Shown here: piece by piece, positions 36,791 to 48,167 of the stretch
Layout of the letters: each line of letters starts with the position of its first letter
Position numbering within the stretch: position 1 is the first letter of the stretch
NCBI RefSeq assembly: GCF_008641065.1
Contig: NZ_VTRS01000001.1
Span: forward strand, 248,001-312,000
Origin: Rhabdaerophilum calidifontis
GTDB taxonomy: Bacteria; Pseudomonadota; Alphaproteobacteria; Rhizobiales; Beijerinckiaceae
Length of the DNA: 64,000 nucleotides
Direction of reading: 5' to 3'
Notes under the pieces: model-generated
What the model saw: only the letters and a program-made list of their open reading frames with translations
What the model was told of the DNA's origin: nothing
The model's database searches: none
Position numbers and translations under genes: made by a program

Positions 36791-36870
36791 CGGGCGGAAC
36801 GGAGCCGGCAGGCTCCACTCCGCCCGCCGGATAATGGATTGCTTCGGCGCTCGCGCTCCTCGCAATGACG
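36791..36870. repeat. REP-like double hairpin between atpA and atpG
   Basis: Two adjacent palindromes fill most of the 107-base gap. The first (36791-36826) pairs CGGGCGGA with TCCGCCCG and, inside, GGAGCC with GGCTCC. The second (36838-36866) is bounded by ATTGC and GCAAT, with an inner GCG-CTCG-CGC stem. The wording GGATTGCTTCG...CTCCTCGCAATGACG is characteristic of dispersed intergenic palindromes seen across many proteobacterial genomes. It may alter mRNA stability between alpha and gamma genes. I found no second copy in this window. Confidence 0.65.
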
Positions 36871-36887
36871 ACGGGAAACGGTAGCAG

Positions 36888-39220
<2,333 letters not shown>

Positions 39221-39235
39221 CCGGGGCATTCCTCC

Positions 39236-39625
39236 ATGGCAACCTTCTCCTTCGAACTGGTCTCCCCGGAGCGCGTGCTGTTCTCGGGTGATGTCACCTC
39301 GGTGGTCGTTCCCGCCGCCGAAGGCGACATGACCGTTCTCGCGCATCACGCGCCCTTCATGTCGGCGCTGCGGTCCGGTGTGGTGACGGTCAACGGCGCG
39401 AAGCGGCTCTTCGTCCGCGGCGGGTTCGTCGATGTCGGCGCCGGCGGGCTGACCCTGCTTGCCGAGCAGGCGGTGGCGGTCGAGGAGATCGATGCCGGGC
39501 GGGTCACGGCGGATCTCAAGGATGTCGAGGAAGATCTGCGCGACGCCAAGTCCGACGAGGCGCGGGCGCGCCTCGCCGAGAAGGCCGAGGGCCTCAAGGC
39601 GATGCTCGCCGCGCTGCGTCACTGA
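39236..39625 (+). CDS. atpC: ATP synthase F1 epsilon subunit
   Basis: 129 residues. N-terminal beta-sandwich (about 1-84) starting FSFELVSPERVLFSGDVTSV with LAHHAPFMSALRSG, then a C-terminal helical hairpin of about 40 charged residues, the ratchet-like regulatory part. Last gene of atpHAGDC; 23 bases separate its stop from the convergent outer-membrane gene. Confidence 0.95.
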   Translation: MATFSFELVSPERVLFSGDVTSVVVPAAEGDMTVLAHHAPFMSALRSGVVTVNGAKRLFVRGGFVDVGAGGLTLLAEQAVAVEEIDAGRVTADLKDVEEDLRDAKSDEARARLAEKAEGLKAMLAALRH

Positions 39626-39648
39626 TCCGGCTTCTTTCTCGCCGCGCC

Positions 39649-40476
39649 TCAGAACCGCAAGGTCGCGGCGGCCTGCGGCGCCAGCGTCAGCGCCCGATAG
39701 CGGTTCGGCGCATAGGACGAGAAGCCGCGTGTGAAACTCGTCCGCAGGCTGAGTTCGCGGCCCGGCGCCCATTCATAGGCCAGGCCGGCGGAGAGGGTGA
39801 AGGATCGATCGCGGATCCGGGGCAGGATCGGCGTATTGTCCTCCAGCAGCCAGCCGATTCCGCCGCCGATTCGCAGGCTGAGCGGCCCGCGGCGATGCAC
39901 CAGTGCGAGACTGGCGCGCGCGCCCCAATCGTTCTTCGAGCCATTCTGGTAGAAACGGCGCGACAGGCCGAGGCTCGGGATGAGTGTCAACCCGCTGCCG
40001 AGCCCGAAGGAGCGCGAGAAGCCGAGGCTCAGGTTCTGGCTGGCGCTGTCATGGGCGGTGAGGCGCTGGTTCAGCGTCGTGCGGGCGCCGGCGCCGAGCG
40101 TCAGCGTGCCGCCCCAGAGCGCCTGCCCGAGGCTGATGCCCGCGAGCGCCCGGTTGAACCCCGCGCGCGGCGTTTCCCGGTAAAGTTCCGACATGGCCGC
40201 GCCGGTGAGGGTGAGGCTGGTGCCCGCGCGGAGCTGCCAGCTGCGCGAGAGGCCGGCCTCGAGGCCGAGAAAGGCGTCGCCCTTGCGGCGGCCGGGTGCT
40301 TCCTCGGGATTCGAGGACCAGCCGGGGACCAGGGCCAGCGACAGCGACCAGCCCGGCGCTGCCGCGGAGGGCGGCGCGAGCGCTGCCGGCAGGGCCGCGC
40401 GCGGGGCCTGTGCGCCCGCGATGCCGCCAAACGCGACGAGCGTCACCAGGCCCAGCAATGCCTTTCCCCCGCGCAT
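39649..40476 (-). CDS. Predicted outer-membrane beta-barrel protein, unknown function
   Basis: 275 residues with a signal peptide (about 1-22, ending GIAGAQAP) and a body of alternating polar and hydrophobic strands rich in Gly, Ser and Leu, ending in Leu-Arg-Phe; a terminal Phe is the usual signal for BAM-assisted insertion. Repeating strand pairs such as GGTLTLGAGARTTLNQ and LSLRIGGGIGWLLED suggest 10-12 strands. No named family recognised. It sits 68 bases after putA on the same strand and may be co-transcribed, although nothing ties it to proline use. Confidence 0.65.
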   Translation of the reverse strand: MRGGKALLGLVTLVAFGGIAGAQAPRAALPAALAPPSAAAPGWSLSLALVPGWSSNPEEAPGRRKGDAFLGLEAGLSRSWQLRAGTSLTLTGAAMSELYRETPRAGFNRALAGISLGQALWGGTLTLGAGARTTLNQRLTAHDSASQNLSLGFSRSFGLGSGLTLIPSLGLSRRFYQNGSKNDWGARASLALVHRRGPLSLRIGGGIGWLLEDNTPILPRIRDRSFTLSAGLAYEWAPGRELSLRTSFTRGFSSYAPNRYRALTLAPQAAATLRF

Positions 40477-40544
40477 TCCGCTTCCGCCCGCGTCTTGTCT
40501 CCGCTCTTGTAGCGAAGGGCGGGCCGGCGCGCATCAGGCGGCGA

Positions 40545-43500
40545 TCATTCCTCCGCGAGCGCCATCAGGCTCGCATTGCCGCCGGCGGCGGCGGTGTTCA
40601 CCGTCACCACCTGCTCGGTGGCGAAGCGGAGGAGATAGTTCGGCCCCCCGGCCTTGGGCCCGGTGCCGGAGAGGCCGTGCCCGCCGAAGGGCTGCACGCC
40701 GACGACCGCGCCGATCATGTTGCGGTTGACATAGATGTTGCCGGTTGCAAGCGCGGCGGTGACGCGCTCGATCTCGCTGTCGATGCGCGAATGCAGGCCG
40801 AGCGTGAGGCCGTAGCCGGAGCGGTCGATGGCGGCGATGAGCGCGTCCAGCGCCCCGGCGCGATAGCGCAGCACATGCAGGATGGGGCCGAAAACCTCCT
40901 CGGCGAGATCCTCCGGCCGCGCGATCTCGAAGATATGCGGCGCGACATAAAGCCCTGCAGGAGCCGTTCCGGCGTAATGGACGCGCGCCTCCCGCCGCAT
41001 CCGGGCGATATGCGCGTCGAGCCGCGCCTTGGCCTCGGCATCGATCACCGGGCCGATATGCGTGGCGACATCGCGCGGATCTCCGAGGCGGAGTTCGCGC
41101 GCGGCGCCGACGATCATCGCGATGACATGATCCGCGACATCCTCCTGCACGCAGAGCAGCCGCAATGCCGAACAGCGCTGCCCGGCCGAGCGGAAGGCCG
41201 AGACCACGACATCGTCCGCCACCTGTTCCGGCAGGGCGGTGGCGTCGACGATCATGGCGTTGATGCCGCCCGTCTCGGCGATCAGCGGCACGATCGGGCC
41301 GTCCTTGGCGGCAAGCGCGCGATTGATCCGGCGCGCGGTTTCGGTCGAGCCGGTGAAGACGACGCCCGCCACGCGCGGATCGCCGACCAGGGCCGCGCCG
41401 ATCGCGCCGTCGCCGAGCACGAGATTGAGCGCATCGGCGGGGATCCCGGCGCGGTGGAGGAGCGAAACCGCGAAATGCCCGATCAGCGGGGTCTGCTCCG
41501 CGGACTTGGCGAGCACGGCATTGCCGGCGGCCAGGGCCGCCGCGATCTGGCCGAGGAAGATTGCCAGCGGGAAATTCCACGGCGCGATCGCCACGAAGAC
41601 GCCGCGCGGCCGGTAGAGCAGGCGGTTCTCCTCGCCGGTCGGACCGGGCAGTGTGAGGGGGGCCGTGAAAAGCCGCTCGGCCTCGCCGGCATAGTAGCGC
41701 AGGAAATCCACCGCCTCGCGGTGCTCGGCGAGAGCGTCGTCGATGGTCTTGCCCGCCTCGGCCTGAAGCAGGGCAAGAAGCCGGCCGCGATGCTCCTCGA
41801 GGAGATCGGCTGCGCGGCGCAGCGCGCCGGCGCGGATCGCGACCGGCGTCGCGCCCCAGCGCCGGAACCCGGCAAGGGCGACGCTCATGGCGGCGGCGGC
41901 GGTTTCGGCGCCGGCGATCGCGGCATGGCCGATGATCGCCCCGTCGATGGGCGAGCGGATTTCCGTTTCCGGTCCCGGCACGGCCGCGCCCTCGACGATG
42001 CTCACGGCGCGATATGGTGCAAAATCACGCGAGGCGACGAGCGCCGCGAGGGATTCGGCATGGCCGAGCTCGACGCCCCGGCTGTTGATGCGCTCCGCGC
42101 CGTAGAGCAGGGCGGGGCGCCGGATACCGCGATGGCGGGCGCGGCGCGCGTCGCCGATGATCGCCGCCGGCCGCGCGAGCAGCCGCTCGACCGGCACGGC
42201 AGGGTCGGCAGCCTCGTGGACGAAGGAGGAATTGGCGCCATTCTCGAGCAGGCGCCGCACCAGATAGGCGAGCAGGTCGCGATGTCCGCCAACCGGGGCG
42301 TAGACCCGGCATGCGGTTTCGGGGTCCGCCTTCAGCACCGCGTCATAGAGCGCCTCGCCCATGCCGTGCAGGCGTTGGAACTCGTAACCTTCGCCCGTGC
42401 CGGCCATCGCGCCGATCGTCGCGACGGTGAGGGCGTTGTGGGTCGCGAATTGCGGGAAAAGGCGCGGCCGCGCGGCGAGCAGCGCCTGCGCGCAGGCAAG
42501 GTAATTCAGGTCGGTCATCGCCTTGCGGGTAAAGACGGGAAAGTCGTCGAGCCCCCGCTCCTGCGCGCGCTTCACCTCGCTGTCCCAATAAGCGCCCTTG
42601 ACGAGGCGAACCATGAGGCGACGGCCCGTCGCGGCGGCGAGGCCGTCGAGCCAGGCGATCACGGCGCGTGCGCGCTTCTGGTAGGCCTGTACGGCGAGAC
42701 CGAGCCCATCCCAGCCGGCAAGCGCCGGATCGCGGGTCAGTTCGGCGAAGATGTCGAGCGAGAGTTCGAGCCGGTCGGCCTCCTCGGCATCGATCGTCAG
42801 GTTGAGATCGCTCGCCTTCGCCATGGCCGCGAGTTCCGCGATCTGCGGTACGAGTTCCGCCAGAACAGCAGCGCGGTTGACCGCTTCGTAGCGCGGATGC
42901 AGCGCCGAGAGCTTGACCGAGATGCCGGGACGATCCGGCAGCGGCCGGTTGCCGGCCCGCGCGGCGATATGGCGGATGGCGTCGGCGTAGCTTGCGAAAT
43001 AGCGCCGCGCGTCCTCGGCGGTGCGGGCGCCCTCGCCGAGCATATCGAAGGAATAGCGGTAATTGCGCCCGGTGCCGGCGCGGCTTAGCGCTTCGTCGAT
43101 CGTCTGGCCGAGCACGAAATGGTTGCCCATCACCTTCATCGCCTGCCGCGCGGCGGTGCGGATCGTCGGCAGGCCGATCCGCTTGGCGAGCGCGGCCAGG
43201 ATGCCGTCCGGCGTCTCGCCCGGCTGGATGATGCGTGCGCCGATGCCGAGCGCCCAGGCCGAGGCATTGATCAGCAAGGCGTCGGATTTCGGCTCATGAT
43301 GCGTGAAATCGCCCTGGCCAAGCTTGTCCTCGATCAGCTTGTCGGCGGTGAGGCTGTCCGGCACGCGCAGCAGCGCCTCGGCCAGCACCATCAGCGCCAG
43401 CCCCTCCTTGGTCGAGAGCGCATATTCCTGGAGGATCTGCTCGATGCCGCCGATTCCACCGGTGCCGGCACGGATGGCGCCGATCAGCGCGCGTGCGCGG

Positions 43501-43634
43501 GCATCGATCGCGCGCTCCGTCTCCGGCGGCAGCGCGGCTTCGGCCAGCAGGGTCGCGGCAAGCGTTTCGTCGTCCGGTGCATAGGGCGCGCGGAAGGGCG
43601 GGATCGGCGATGGCGGGGCGGCACTCTCGGGCAT
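40545..43634 (-). CDS. putA: Bifunctional proline dehydrogenase / glutamate-semialdehyde dehydrogenase
   Basis: 1029 residues. FAD-dependent proline dehydrogenase domain (about 60-480) with RLVKGAYWDSEVKRAQ, FATHNALTVATIG and the EFQRLHGMGEALYD region; aldehyde dehydrogenase domain (about 500-990) with FTGSTETARRIN, LIAETGGINAMIVD (general-base Glu) and GQRCSALRLLCVQED (nucleophile Cys). No ribbon-helix-helix DNA-binding domain at the N-terminus, so this short form is not self-regulating; the divergent Lrp-type gene is the expected regulator. Oxidises proline to glutamate with substrate channelling. The start MPESAAPPSP is the first ATG with room before the conserved PPFRAPYAPDDE region. Confidence 0.96.
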   Translation of the reverse strand: MPESAAPPSPIPPFRAPYAPDDETLAATLLAEAALPPETERAIDARARALIGAIRAGTGGIGGIEQILQEYALSTKEGLALMVLAEALLRVPDSLTADKLIEDKLGQGDFTHHEPKSDALLINASAWALGIGARIIQPGETPDGILAALAKRIGLPTIRTAARQAMKVMGNHFVLGQTIDEALSRAGTGRNYRYSFDMLGEGARTAEDARRYFASYADAIRHIAARAGNRPLPDRPGISVKLSALHPRYEAVNRAAVLAELVPQIAELAAMAKASDLNLTIDAEEADRLELSLDIFAELTRDPALAGWDGLGLAVQAYQKRARAVIAWLDGLAAATGRRLMVRLVKGAYWDSEVKRAQERGLDDFPVFTRKAMTDLNYLACAQALLAARPRLFPQFATHNALTVATIGAMAGTGEGYEFQRLHGMGEALYDAVLKADPETACRVYAPVGGHRDLLAYLVRRLLENGANSSFVHEAADPAVPVERLLARPAAIIGDARRARHRGIRRPALLYGAERINSRGVELGHAESLAALVASRDFAPYRAVSIVEGAAVPGPETEIRSPIDGAIIGHAAIAGAETAAAAMSVALAGFRRWGATPVAIRAGALRRAADLLEEHRGRLLALLQAEAGKTIDDALAEHREAVDFLRYYAGEAERLFTAPLTLPGPTGEENRLLYRPRGVFVAIAPWNFPLAIFLGQIAAALAAGNAVLAKSAEQTPLIGHFAVSLLHRAGIPADALNLVLGDGAIGAALVGDPRVAGVVFTGSTETARRINRALAAKDGPIVPLIAETGGINAMIVDATALPEQVADDVVVSAFRSAGQRCSALRLLCVQEDVADHVIAMIVGAARELRLGDPRDVATHIGPVIDAEAKARLDAHIARMRREARVHYAGTAPAGLYVAPHIFEIARPEDLAEEVFGPILHVLRYRAGALDALIAAIDRSGYGLTLGLHSRIDSEIERVTAALATGNIYVNRNMIGAVVGVQPFGGHGLSGTGPKAGGPNYLLRFATEQVVTVNTAAAGGNASLMALAEE

Positions 43635-43677
43635 CGGCGCGTTTCCTCGCGATTGACTGGAGTTACCAAAGCCTAAC

Positions 43678-43700
43678 GGTTGTTTGACAGTTGTTTCAAC
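43678..43700. promoter_or_regulatory. Candidate PutR operator between putA and putR
   Basis: In the AT-rich 141-base divergent gap, GTTGTTT occurs at 43679-43685 and 43690-43696, 11 bases apart, and the second copy is part of GTTG-TTT-CAAC (43690-43700). A TTGACA hexamer (43684-43689) lies inside it, so a bound regulator would cover the -35 of a rightward promoter; I could not place a good -10. Phased AT-rich repeats are typical of Lrp-family sites. Confidence 0.45.
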
Positions 43701-43775
43701 GGCAAAATTGGTTCATATATAGCGAAAATCCCCATTCATGCGGTTTATTGCAGCGATAGTGCCGGAGGCGTCGAA

Positions 43776-44240
43776 ATGAGTGTGATCCTGGACCGGGCCG
43801 ATCTCAAGATCCTGCGGGCGCTCCAGCGCGACGGCCGGCTCTCGACGGTCGCGCTGGCGGAGACGGTGGGGCTCTCGCCGACCGCCACGACCGAGCGCGT
43901 CAAGCGCCTGACGCGCGACGGCTATATCCGGGGCTATCACGCCGAACTCGACCCCGCGCTGCTCGACCGGGCCCTCCTCGTGTTCGTCGAGGTGACGCTC
44001 GACAAGACCACGCCGGATGTCTTCGCGAAATTCGCGGTCGCGGTGCGGGCGAGTCGCGAGATCCTTGAATGCCATCTCGTCGCGGGGGGATTCGATTATC
44101 TGATCAAGACGCGTGTCAAGGACATGGAAGCCTATCGCAACCTCCTCACCCAGACGATCCTCGCCCTGCCCGGCGTGCGGGAATCGCGCTCCTACGCGGT
44201 GATGGAGGAGGTGAAGGCCGAGCTGGCGCTGCCGCTCTGA
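43776..44240 (+). CDS. putR: Lrp/AsnC family regulator, probably proline-responsive
   Basis: 154 residues. N-terminal helix-turn-helix (about 5-50: LDRADLKILRALQRDGRLS, then LAETVGLSPTATTERVKRL), C-terminal RAM/AsnC ligand domain (about 70-145) with CHLVAGGFDYLIKTRVKDM. Strong ribosome site GGAGG 7 bases upstream. Divergent from putA, the standard arrangement for PutR, which activates putA in response to proline in rhizobia and agrobacteria. The symbol rests on this position. Confidence 0.9.
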   Translation: MSVILDRADLKILRALQRDGRLSTVALAETVGLSPTATTERVKRLTRDGYIRGYHAELDPALLDRALLVFVEVTLDKTTPDVFAKFAVAVRASREILECHLVAGGFDYLIKTRVKDMEAYRNLLTQTILALPGVRESRSYAVMEEVKAELALPL

Positions 44241-44260
44241 GCGCCGCCCGGCCTCGGGCC

Positions 44261-45269
44261 TCAGCCGTGCCGGGTGACGGAAACGGCGCGGGTCTTCCAC
44301 AGGGAATAGAGGATGCCGCCGAGGATCAGCGCCAGGGTGACCCCGAGCGAAATGGCGGGGTTCAGTTTGCCGACCAGCTCGTTCCAGAAGATCTTCAGCC
44401 CGATGAAGACAAGGATCAGCGCCAGCGCGTATTTCAGGTAATGGAAGCGATGCACCATGGCGGAGAGCGCGAAATAGAGCGCGCGCAGGCCGAGGATCGC
44501 CATGATGTTCGCCGTGTAGACGATGAAGGTATCCGTGGTGATGGCGAAGATCGCCGGAACCGAATCGACCGCGAAGATCAGGTCGGCGATATTGATGACG
44601 ACCAGCGCCAGGAAGAGCGGCGTGGCGAAGGCCACGCGCCGGCCGGTAGCGGGGTCCGGCTTGCGGACGAAGAATTTCTGGCCGTGCAGCTCCTCCGTGA
44701 CGCGCATCCGATTGCGGAGGAAGCGCACGACGGGGTTCTTCGCCACATCGGGGTCGCTTTCGGGCACGACGAGCATCTTGATCCCGGTCGCGACAAGGAA
44801 GGCGCCGAAGAGATAAAGCACCCAGGAATATTGCTGAACCAGGGCCGCGCCGGCGGCGATCATCACGCCGCGCAGCACGATCACGGCGAGGATGCCCCAG
44901 ACCAGCGCGCGATATTGGTAGCGCGGCGGGATGGCGAAGAAGGAGAAGATCAGCGAAATCACGAAGACATTGTCGATCGACAGCGCCTTCTCGATGAAGA
45001 AGCCGGTGAAATAGGCGATGCCGGCATGACTTCCGTCTTCGGTCACCAGCCGTCCGGTCTCGTAGGCCCACCAGATATAGCCGCCGAAGGCCAGCGCGAT
45101 GCAGATATAGAAGGCGGAAAGCCAGAGGCTCTTCGCCACGCCGAGTTCCGCGTCGCCGCGGTTCAGCAGGCCGAGATCGAAGACCAGCAGGGCAAGGATG
45201 ATGGCGAGGAACGCCCCCCACATCCACAGGGGCTTCCCAAGGAAGACAAGCGTGAGCAGATCGAGCATG
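44261..45269 (-). CDS. TerC family integral membrane protein
   Basis: 336-residue protein with about nine membrane segments. The TerC pattern is clear: early FDLGLLNR, then FIEKALSIDNVFVISLIFSF with acidic residues in the membrane, and the repeat INIADLIFAVDSVPAIFAIT in the second half. TerC/Alx proteins export Mn(II) or insert and protect membrane proteins from metal stress. The start is the ATG opening MLDLLTLVFLGKP; no clear ribosome site precedes it, and the leader can fold (see promoter entry). Transcribed away from the acyl-CoA synthetase gene. Confidence 0.9.
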
Positions 45270-45354
45270 ACCGTTACCGTAATGAGCCCAGAACCATGGT
45301 TCCGACATCGCGCGATCGGTGATCGCACCAGAGGGGCCCGGTAACCGAGGCGGT

Positions 45355-45382
45355 CAAATAAGGGCGGCGGGCGTGTTGTCAA
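45355..45382 (-). promoter_or_regulatory. Candidate promoter of the terC-family gene
   Basis: On the minus strand TTGACA (45382-45377), a 16-base spacer and TATTTG (45360-45355) give a fair sigma-70 promoter. The resulting leader of about 75 bases contains GTTACCG near its start and CGGTAAC just before the ATG; these two can pair and would fold up the start region. Confidence 0.45.
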
Positions 45383-45449
45383 CCCCCTTCTGCCAGGGCG
45401 ATTGCCGTCCGGAACGCTTTTTCCTAAACAGGCAGGCGAGGAGATCGCG

Positions 45450-47129
45450 ATGGCGTCGAAGACGAGTGCCGAGCGGGATGCGCGGGGCCTCGGCCCGCTG
45501 CTGGGTGCGCCTGCATCGTATGAAACGGTTCTGGCCCGGTTCCGCTGGCCGGATCTTGCGGCGTTCAACATCGCTGCCTTCTGCTGCGACCGCCATGCGG
45601 CCGCGGAACCCGGCCGGCCGGCAATTCTCGCGCTGGCGGCGGATTTCTCGGTCTCGGTTCTGACCTTCGGTGCGCTGCGCGCGGAGGCCGACCGGCTGGC
45701 GCATGCGCTCGAAAGGGCGGGGATTAGGCGCGGCGACCGGGTGGCGATCCTGCTTCCGCAGGGACGGCACGTCCCGGTGGCGCATATGGCGATCTACAAG
45801 CTCGGCGCCGTGGCGCTGCCGCTCGCGGCGCTGTTCGGTGCCGAGGCGATCGGCTATCGGCTCCAGGATTCCGGCGCGCGGCTGCTGATCACCGATTCCG
45901 GCGGGCTCGCGAAGCTCCGCGCCTTTCCCGGCGCGGTGCCGGCGCTGGAGCGGGTGATCTCCATCGACGGCGCGGATGGCGATGCGCTGGGCTATGACCG
46001 CTTCCTCGAAGGCATGCCCGAGCGGTTCGAGACGCGGGCCTGCACCGGCGACGCCCCGGCGCTGATGATCTACACGTCCGGCACGACCGGGCAGCCGAAG
46101 GGCGCGCTGCATGGCCATCGCGTGCTCGCGGGGCATCTGCCCGGTGTCGAGATGCACCATGATTTCCTGCCGCAGCCCGACGACCGGATCTGGACCCCGG
46201 CGGATTGGGCCTGGGCCGGCGGCCTGCTCAACGTGCTGCTGCCGGGGCTGTTCTTCGGCGTGCCGGTTGTCGCCTGGCCGTTCCAGAAATTCGATCCCGA
46301 GGCCGCCTTCGCGATGATGGCGCGGGTTTCGGTGCGCAACGCCTTCATCCCGCCGACCGGCCTGCGGCTGATGCGCAACGTGGAGGACCCTGCGAGGCGC
46401 TACGGCATGCCGCTGCGTTCGCTCGCCTCCGGCGGCGAGGCGCTCGGCACGCCGACCTTCGAATGGGGGCGCGAGGCGCTCGGCCTCCCGATCAACGAGT
46501 TCTATGGCCAGACCGAGTGCAACCTCGTCCTGTCCTCCTCCGCGGCGATGGGCGTGGCGCGGCCGGGCATGATCGGCCGGCCGGTGCCGGGGCATCGCGT
46601 GGCGGTGATCCGGCCGGATGGCAGCGAATGCGCGCTCGGCGAGCGCGGGCAGATCGCGATCCGCCGGCCCGATCCGGTGATGTTCCTCGGCTACTGGAAC
46701 CGACCGGAGGCGACGGCGGAGAAATTCATCGGCGATTGGATGACGACCGGCGATCAAGGCATGTGCGATCCGGAGGGCTATATCGGTTTTGTCGGGCGCG
46801 ATGACGACGTGATCACCTCGTCGGGTTACCGGATCGGCCCGGTCGAGATCGAGGATTGCCTGATCAAGCACGAGGCGGTGGCGCTGGCGGCGGTGGTTGG
46901 CAAGCCGGACCCGCTGCGCACCGAGATCGTCACCGCCTTCGTGACGCTGAAGCCCGGCTTCGCGCCCGGCGAGGCGCTGGCGGAATCGATCCGCCGCCAT
47001 GTCCGCGAGCGGCTCTCGGCGCATGAATATCCGCGCGAGGTGCATTTCATCGACGAGATGCCGCTGACTACGACCGGCAAGATCATTCGGCGCACGCTGC
47101 GCGATCGCTTCAGCGAAAGCGGCGCCTGA
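45450..47129 (+). CDS. Acyl-CoA synthetase (AMP-forming), acetyl-CoA-synthetase-like
   Basis: ANL-superfamily ligase of 559 residues. P-loop MIYTSGTTGQPKGALHGHR (about 209-227), FNEFYGQTEC-type motif (here INEFYGQTECN), DWMTTGDQG, and the C-terminal catalytic Lys in LPLTTTGKIIRRTLRD (here MPLTTTGKI). Activates a carboxylic acid through an acyl-adenylate to the CoA thioester; sequence style is closest to medium-chain acyl/acetoacetyl ligases (AcsM-like), but the acid is not certain. ATG with GAGGAG upstream. Possibly works with the thiolase encoded further right, though three genes lie between. Confidence 0.88.
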   Translation: MASKTSAERDARGLGPLLGAPASYETVLARFRWPDLAAFNIAAFCCDRHAAAEPGRPAILALAADFSVSVLTFGALRAEADRLAHALERAGIRRGDRVAILLPQGRHVPVAHMAIYKLGAVALPLAALFGAEAIGYRLQDSGARLLITDSGGLAKLRAFPGAVPALERVISIDGADGDALGYDRFLEGMPERFETRACTGDAPALMIYTSGTTGQPKGALHGHRVLAGHLPGVEMHHDFLPQPDDRIWTPADWAWAGGLLNVLLPGLFFGVPVVAWPFQKFDPEAAFAMMARVSVRNAFIPPTGLRLMRNVEDPARRYGMPLRSLASGGEALGTPTFEWGREALGLPINEFYGQTECNLVLSSSAAMGVARPGMIGRPVPGHRVAVIRPDGSECALGERGQIAIRRPDPVMFLGYWNRPEATAEKFIGDWMTTGDQGMCDPEGYIGFVGRDDDVITSSGYRIGPVEIEDCLIKHEAVALAAVVGKPDPLRTEIVTAFVTLKPGFAPGEALAESIRRHVRERLSAHEYPREVHFIDEMPLTTTGKIIRRTLRDRFSESGA

Positions 47130-47140
47130 CGGTACAGAAC

Positions 47141-48148
47141 CTAGCCGCCACGCCCGACAAGCGCTGTCCAGAACCCCTCGATGGTTCCCGGCGCGATGTC
47201 CTGAGTGATGCAGACGATGCGCGTGCGCCGATCCCGCGAGGGCCAGCGCGGCAGCCGCAGCGGCGGATGGACGACCGATTGCACCTGGTGGATCGCCACC
47301 GGATGTTCCGGATCCTCGGCCAGCGCGACGATCCCCTTCATGCGCAGCAGGCGCGGGCCGTGCAGCATCCGCATCGCTTCGCGGAATACGGTGAGCGCGC
47401 CCTCCGGTACCGGATTCCCGGCGGTCAGCGTCAGGCTGGCGATCGCGCCGGCCTGATGCGCGGCCTCCTCGCCGGTGCCGAGCCAGGAGGCGATATCCTC
47501 CGTCCGCGCGGCCGAGAAGCGCGGCGCGAACAGCGCATCGGCGGGAAACGGCCTCTCATTGTCGTCCTGCGGCGTCACGATCGGGTTCAGCGCCCGGATA
47601 TCCGCCTTCAGCATGGCGAGCCCGGCCGGATCAGCGAGATCGGTCTTGGTCAGCAGCAATGCATCCGCCAGCGCCACCTGACGGCGGGCCTCGGGATGCG
47701 CGGCGATGGTCGTCGCGCCCGATACGGCATCGACCAGCGTCACCAGCCCGGCGATGGCGAAGCGCTTCGAGAGATAGGGGTGCTGGAGCACCGCCTGCAG
47801 GATCGGCAGCGGATCGGCGAGGCCGGTGGTCTCGATCAGCAGCCGCCGGAAGAAGCGGATGCGGCGATTGTCGCGGCGGCGCAGCAGATCCTCGAGCGTC
47901 GCGACGAGGTCGCCGCGCACGGTGCAGCACAGGCAGCCCGCCGCCATCAGCACCACATCCTCCGGTGCCGCTTCCACCAGCAGGTGGTCGAGCCCCACTT
48001 CGCCGAATTCATTGATGACGACGAGTGTATCCGCGAGCGCGGCGTCGCGCAGCCAGGCGTTGAGCCGCGTCGTCTTCCCGGCGCCGAGGAAGCCCGTCAG
48101 CACCACGAGCGGGATCGGCGTCAGCGGATCAGGCTCGGATTCGGCCAT
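47141..48148 (-). CDS. COG0523 (CobW/YjiA-type) GTPase, putative metal chaperone
   Basis: 335 residues. Walker A GFLGAGKTT (about 20-28), Walker B NEFGEVGLDH, the metal-binding GCLCC motif (about 73-77), ETTGLADP, and a TKTD guanine-specificity motif, then the CobW C-terminal domain (about 240-335). Members insert zinc, cobalt or nickel into target proteins. No His-rich tail is present, so a storage role is unlikely. It is not beside the cob genes of this window, and no zinc-uptake genes are in view, so the metal is open. The start after the upstream basic stretch (MAESEPDPL) is the first ATG that fits the family. Confidence 0.85.
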   Translation of the reverse strand: MAESEPDPLTPIPLVVLTGFLGAGKTTRLNAWLRDAALADTLVVINEFGEVGLDHLLVEAAPEDVVLMAAGCLCCTVRGDLVATLEDLLRRRDNRRIRFFRRLLIETTGLADPLPILQAVLQHPYLSKRFAIAGLVTLVDAVSGATTIAAHPEARRQVALADALLLTKTDLADPAGLAMLKADIRALNPIVTPQDDNERPFPADALFAPRFSAARTEDIASWLGTGEEAAHQAGAIASLTLTAGNPVPEGALTVFREAMRMLHGPRLLRMKGIVALAEDPEHPVAIHQVQSVVHPPLRLPRWPSRDRRTRIVCITQDIAPGTIEGFWTALVGRGG

Positions 48149-48167
48149 CGGGTGGATCCGGGACGGT

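Noticed and set aside
43500-43634. N-terminal DNA-binding domain on PutA
   Set aside because: The first 60 residues lack a ribbon-helix-helix pattern and the divergent Lrp-type gene supplies regulation.
45270-45350. yybP-ykoY manganese riboswitch before the TerC-family gene
   Set aside because: The gene family makes it likely a priori, but the conserved GGGGAGUA-type and downstream pairing motifs were not found in the leader.
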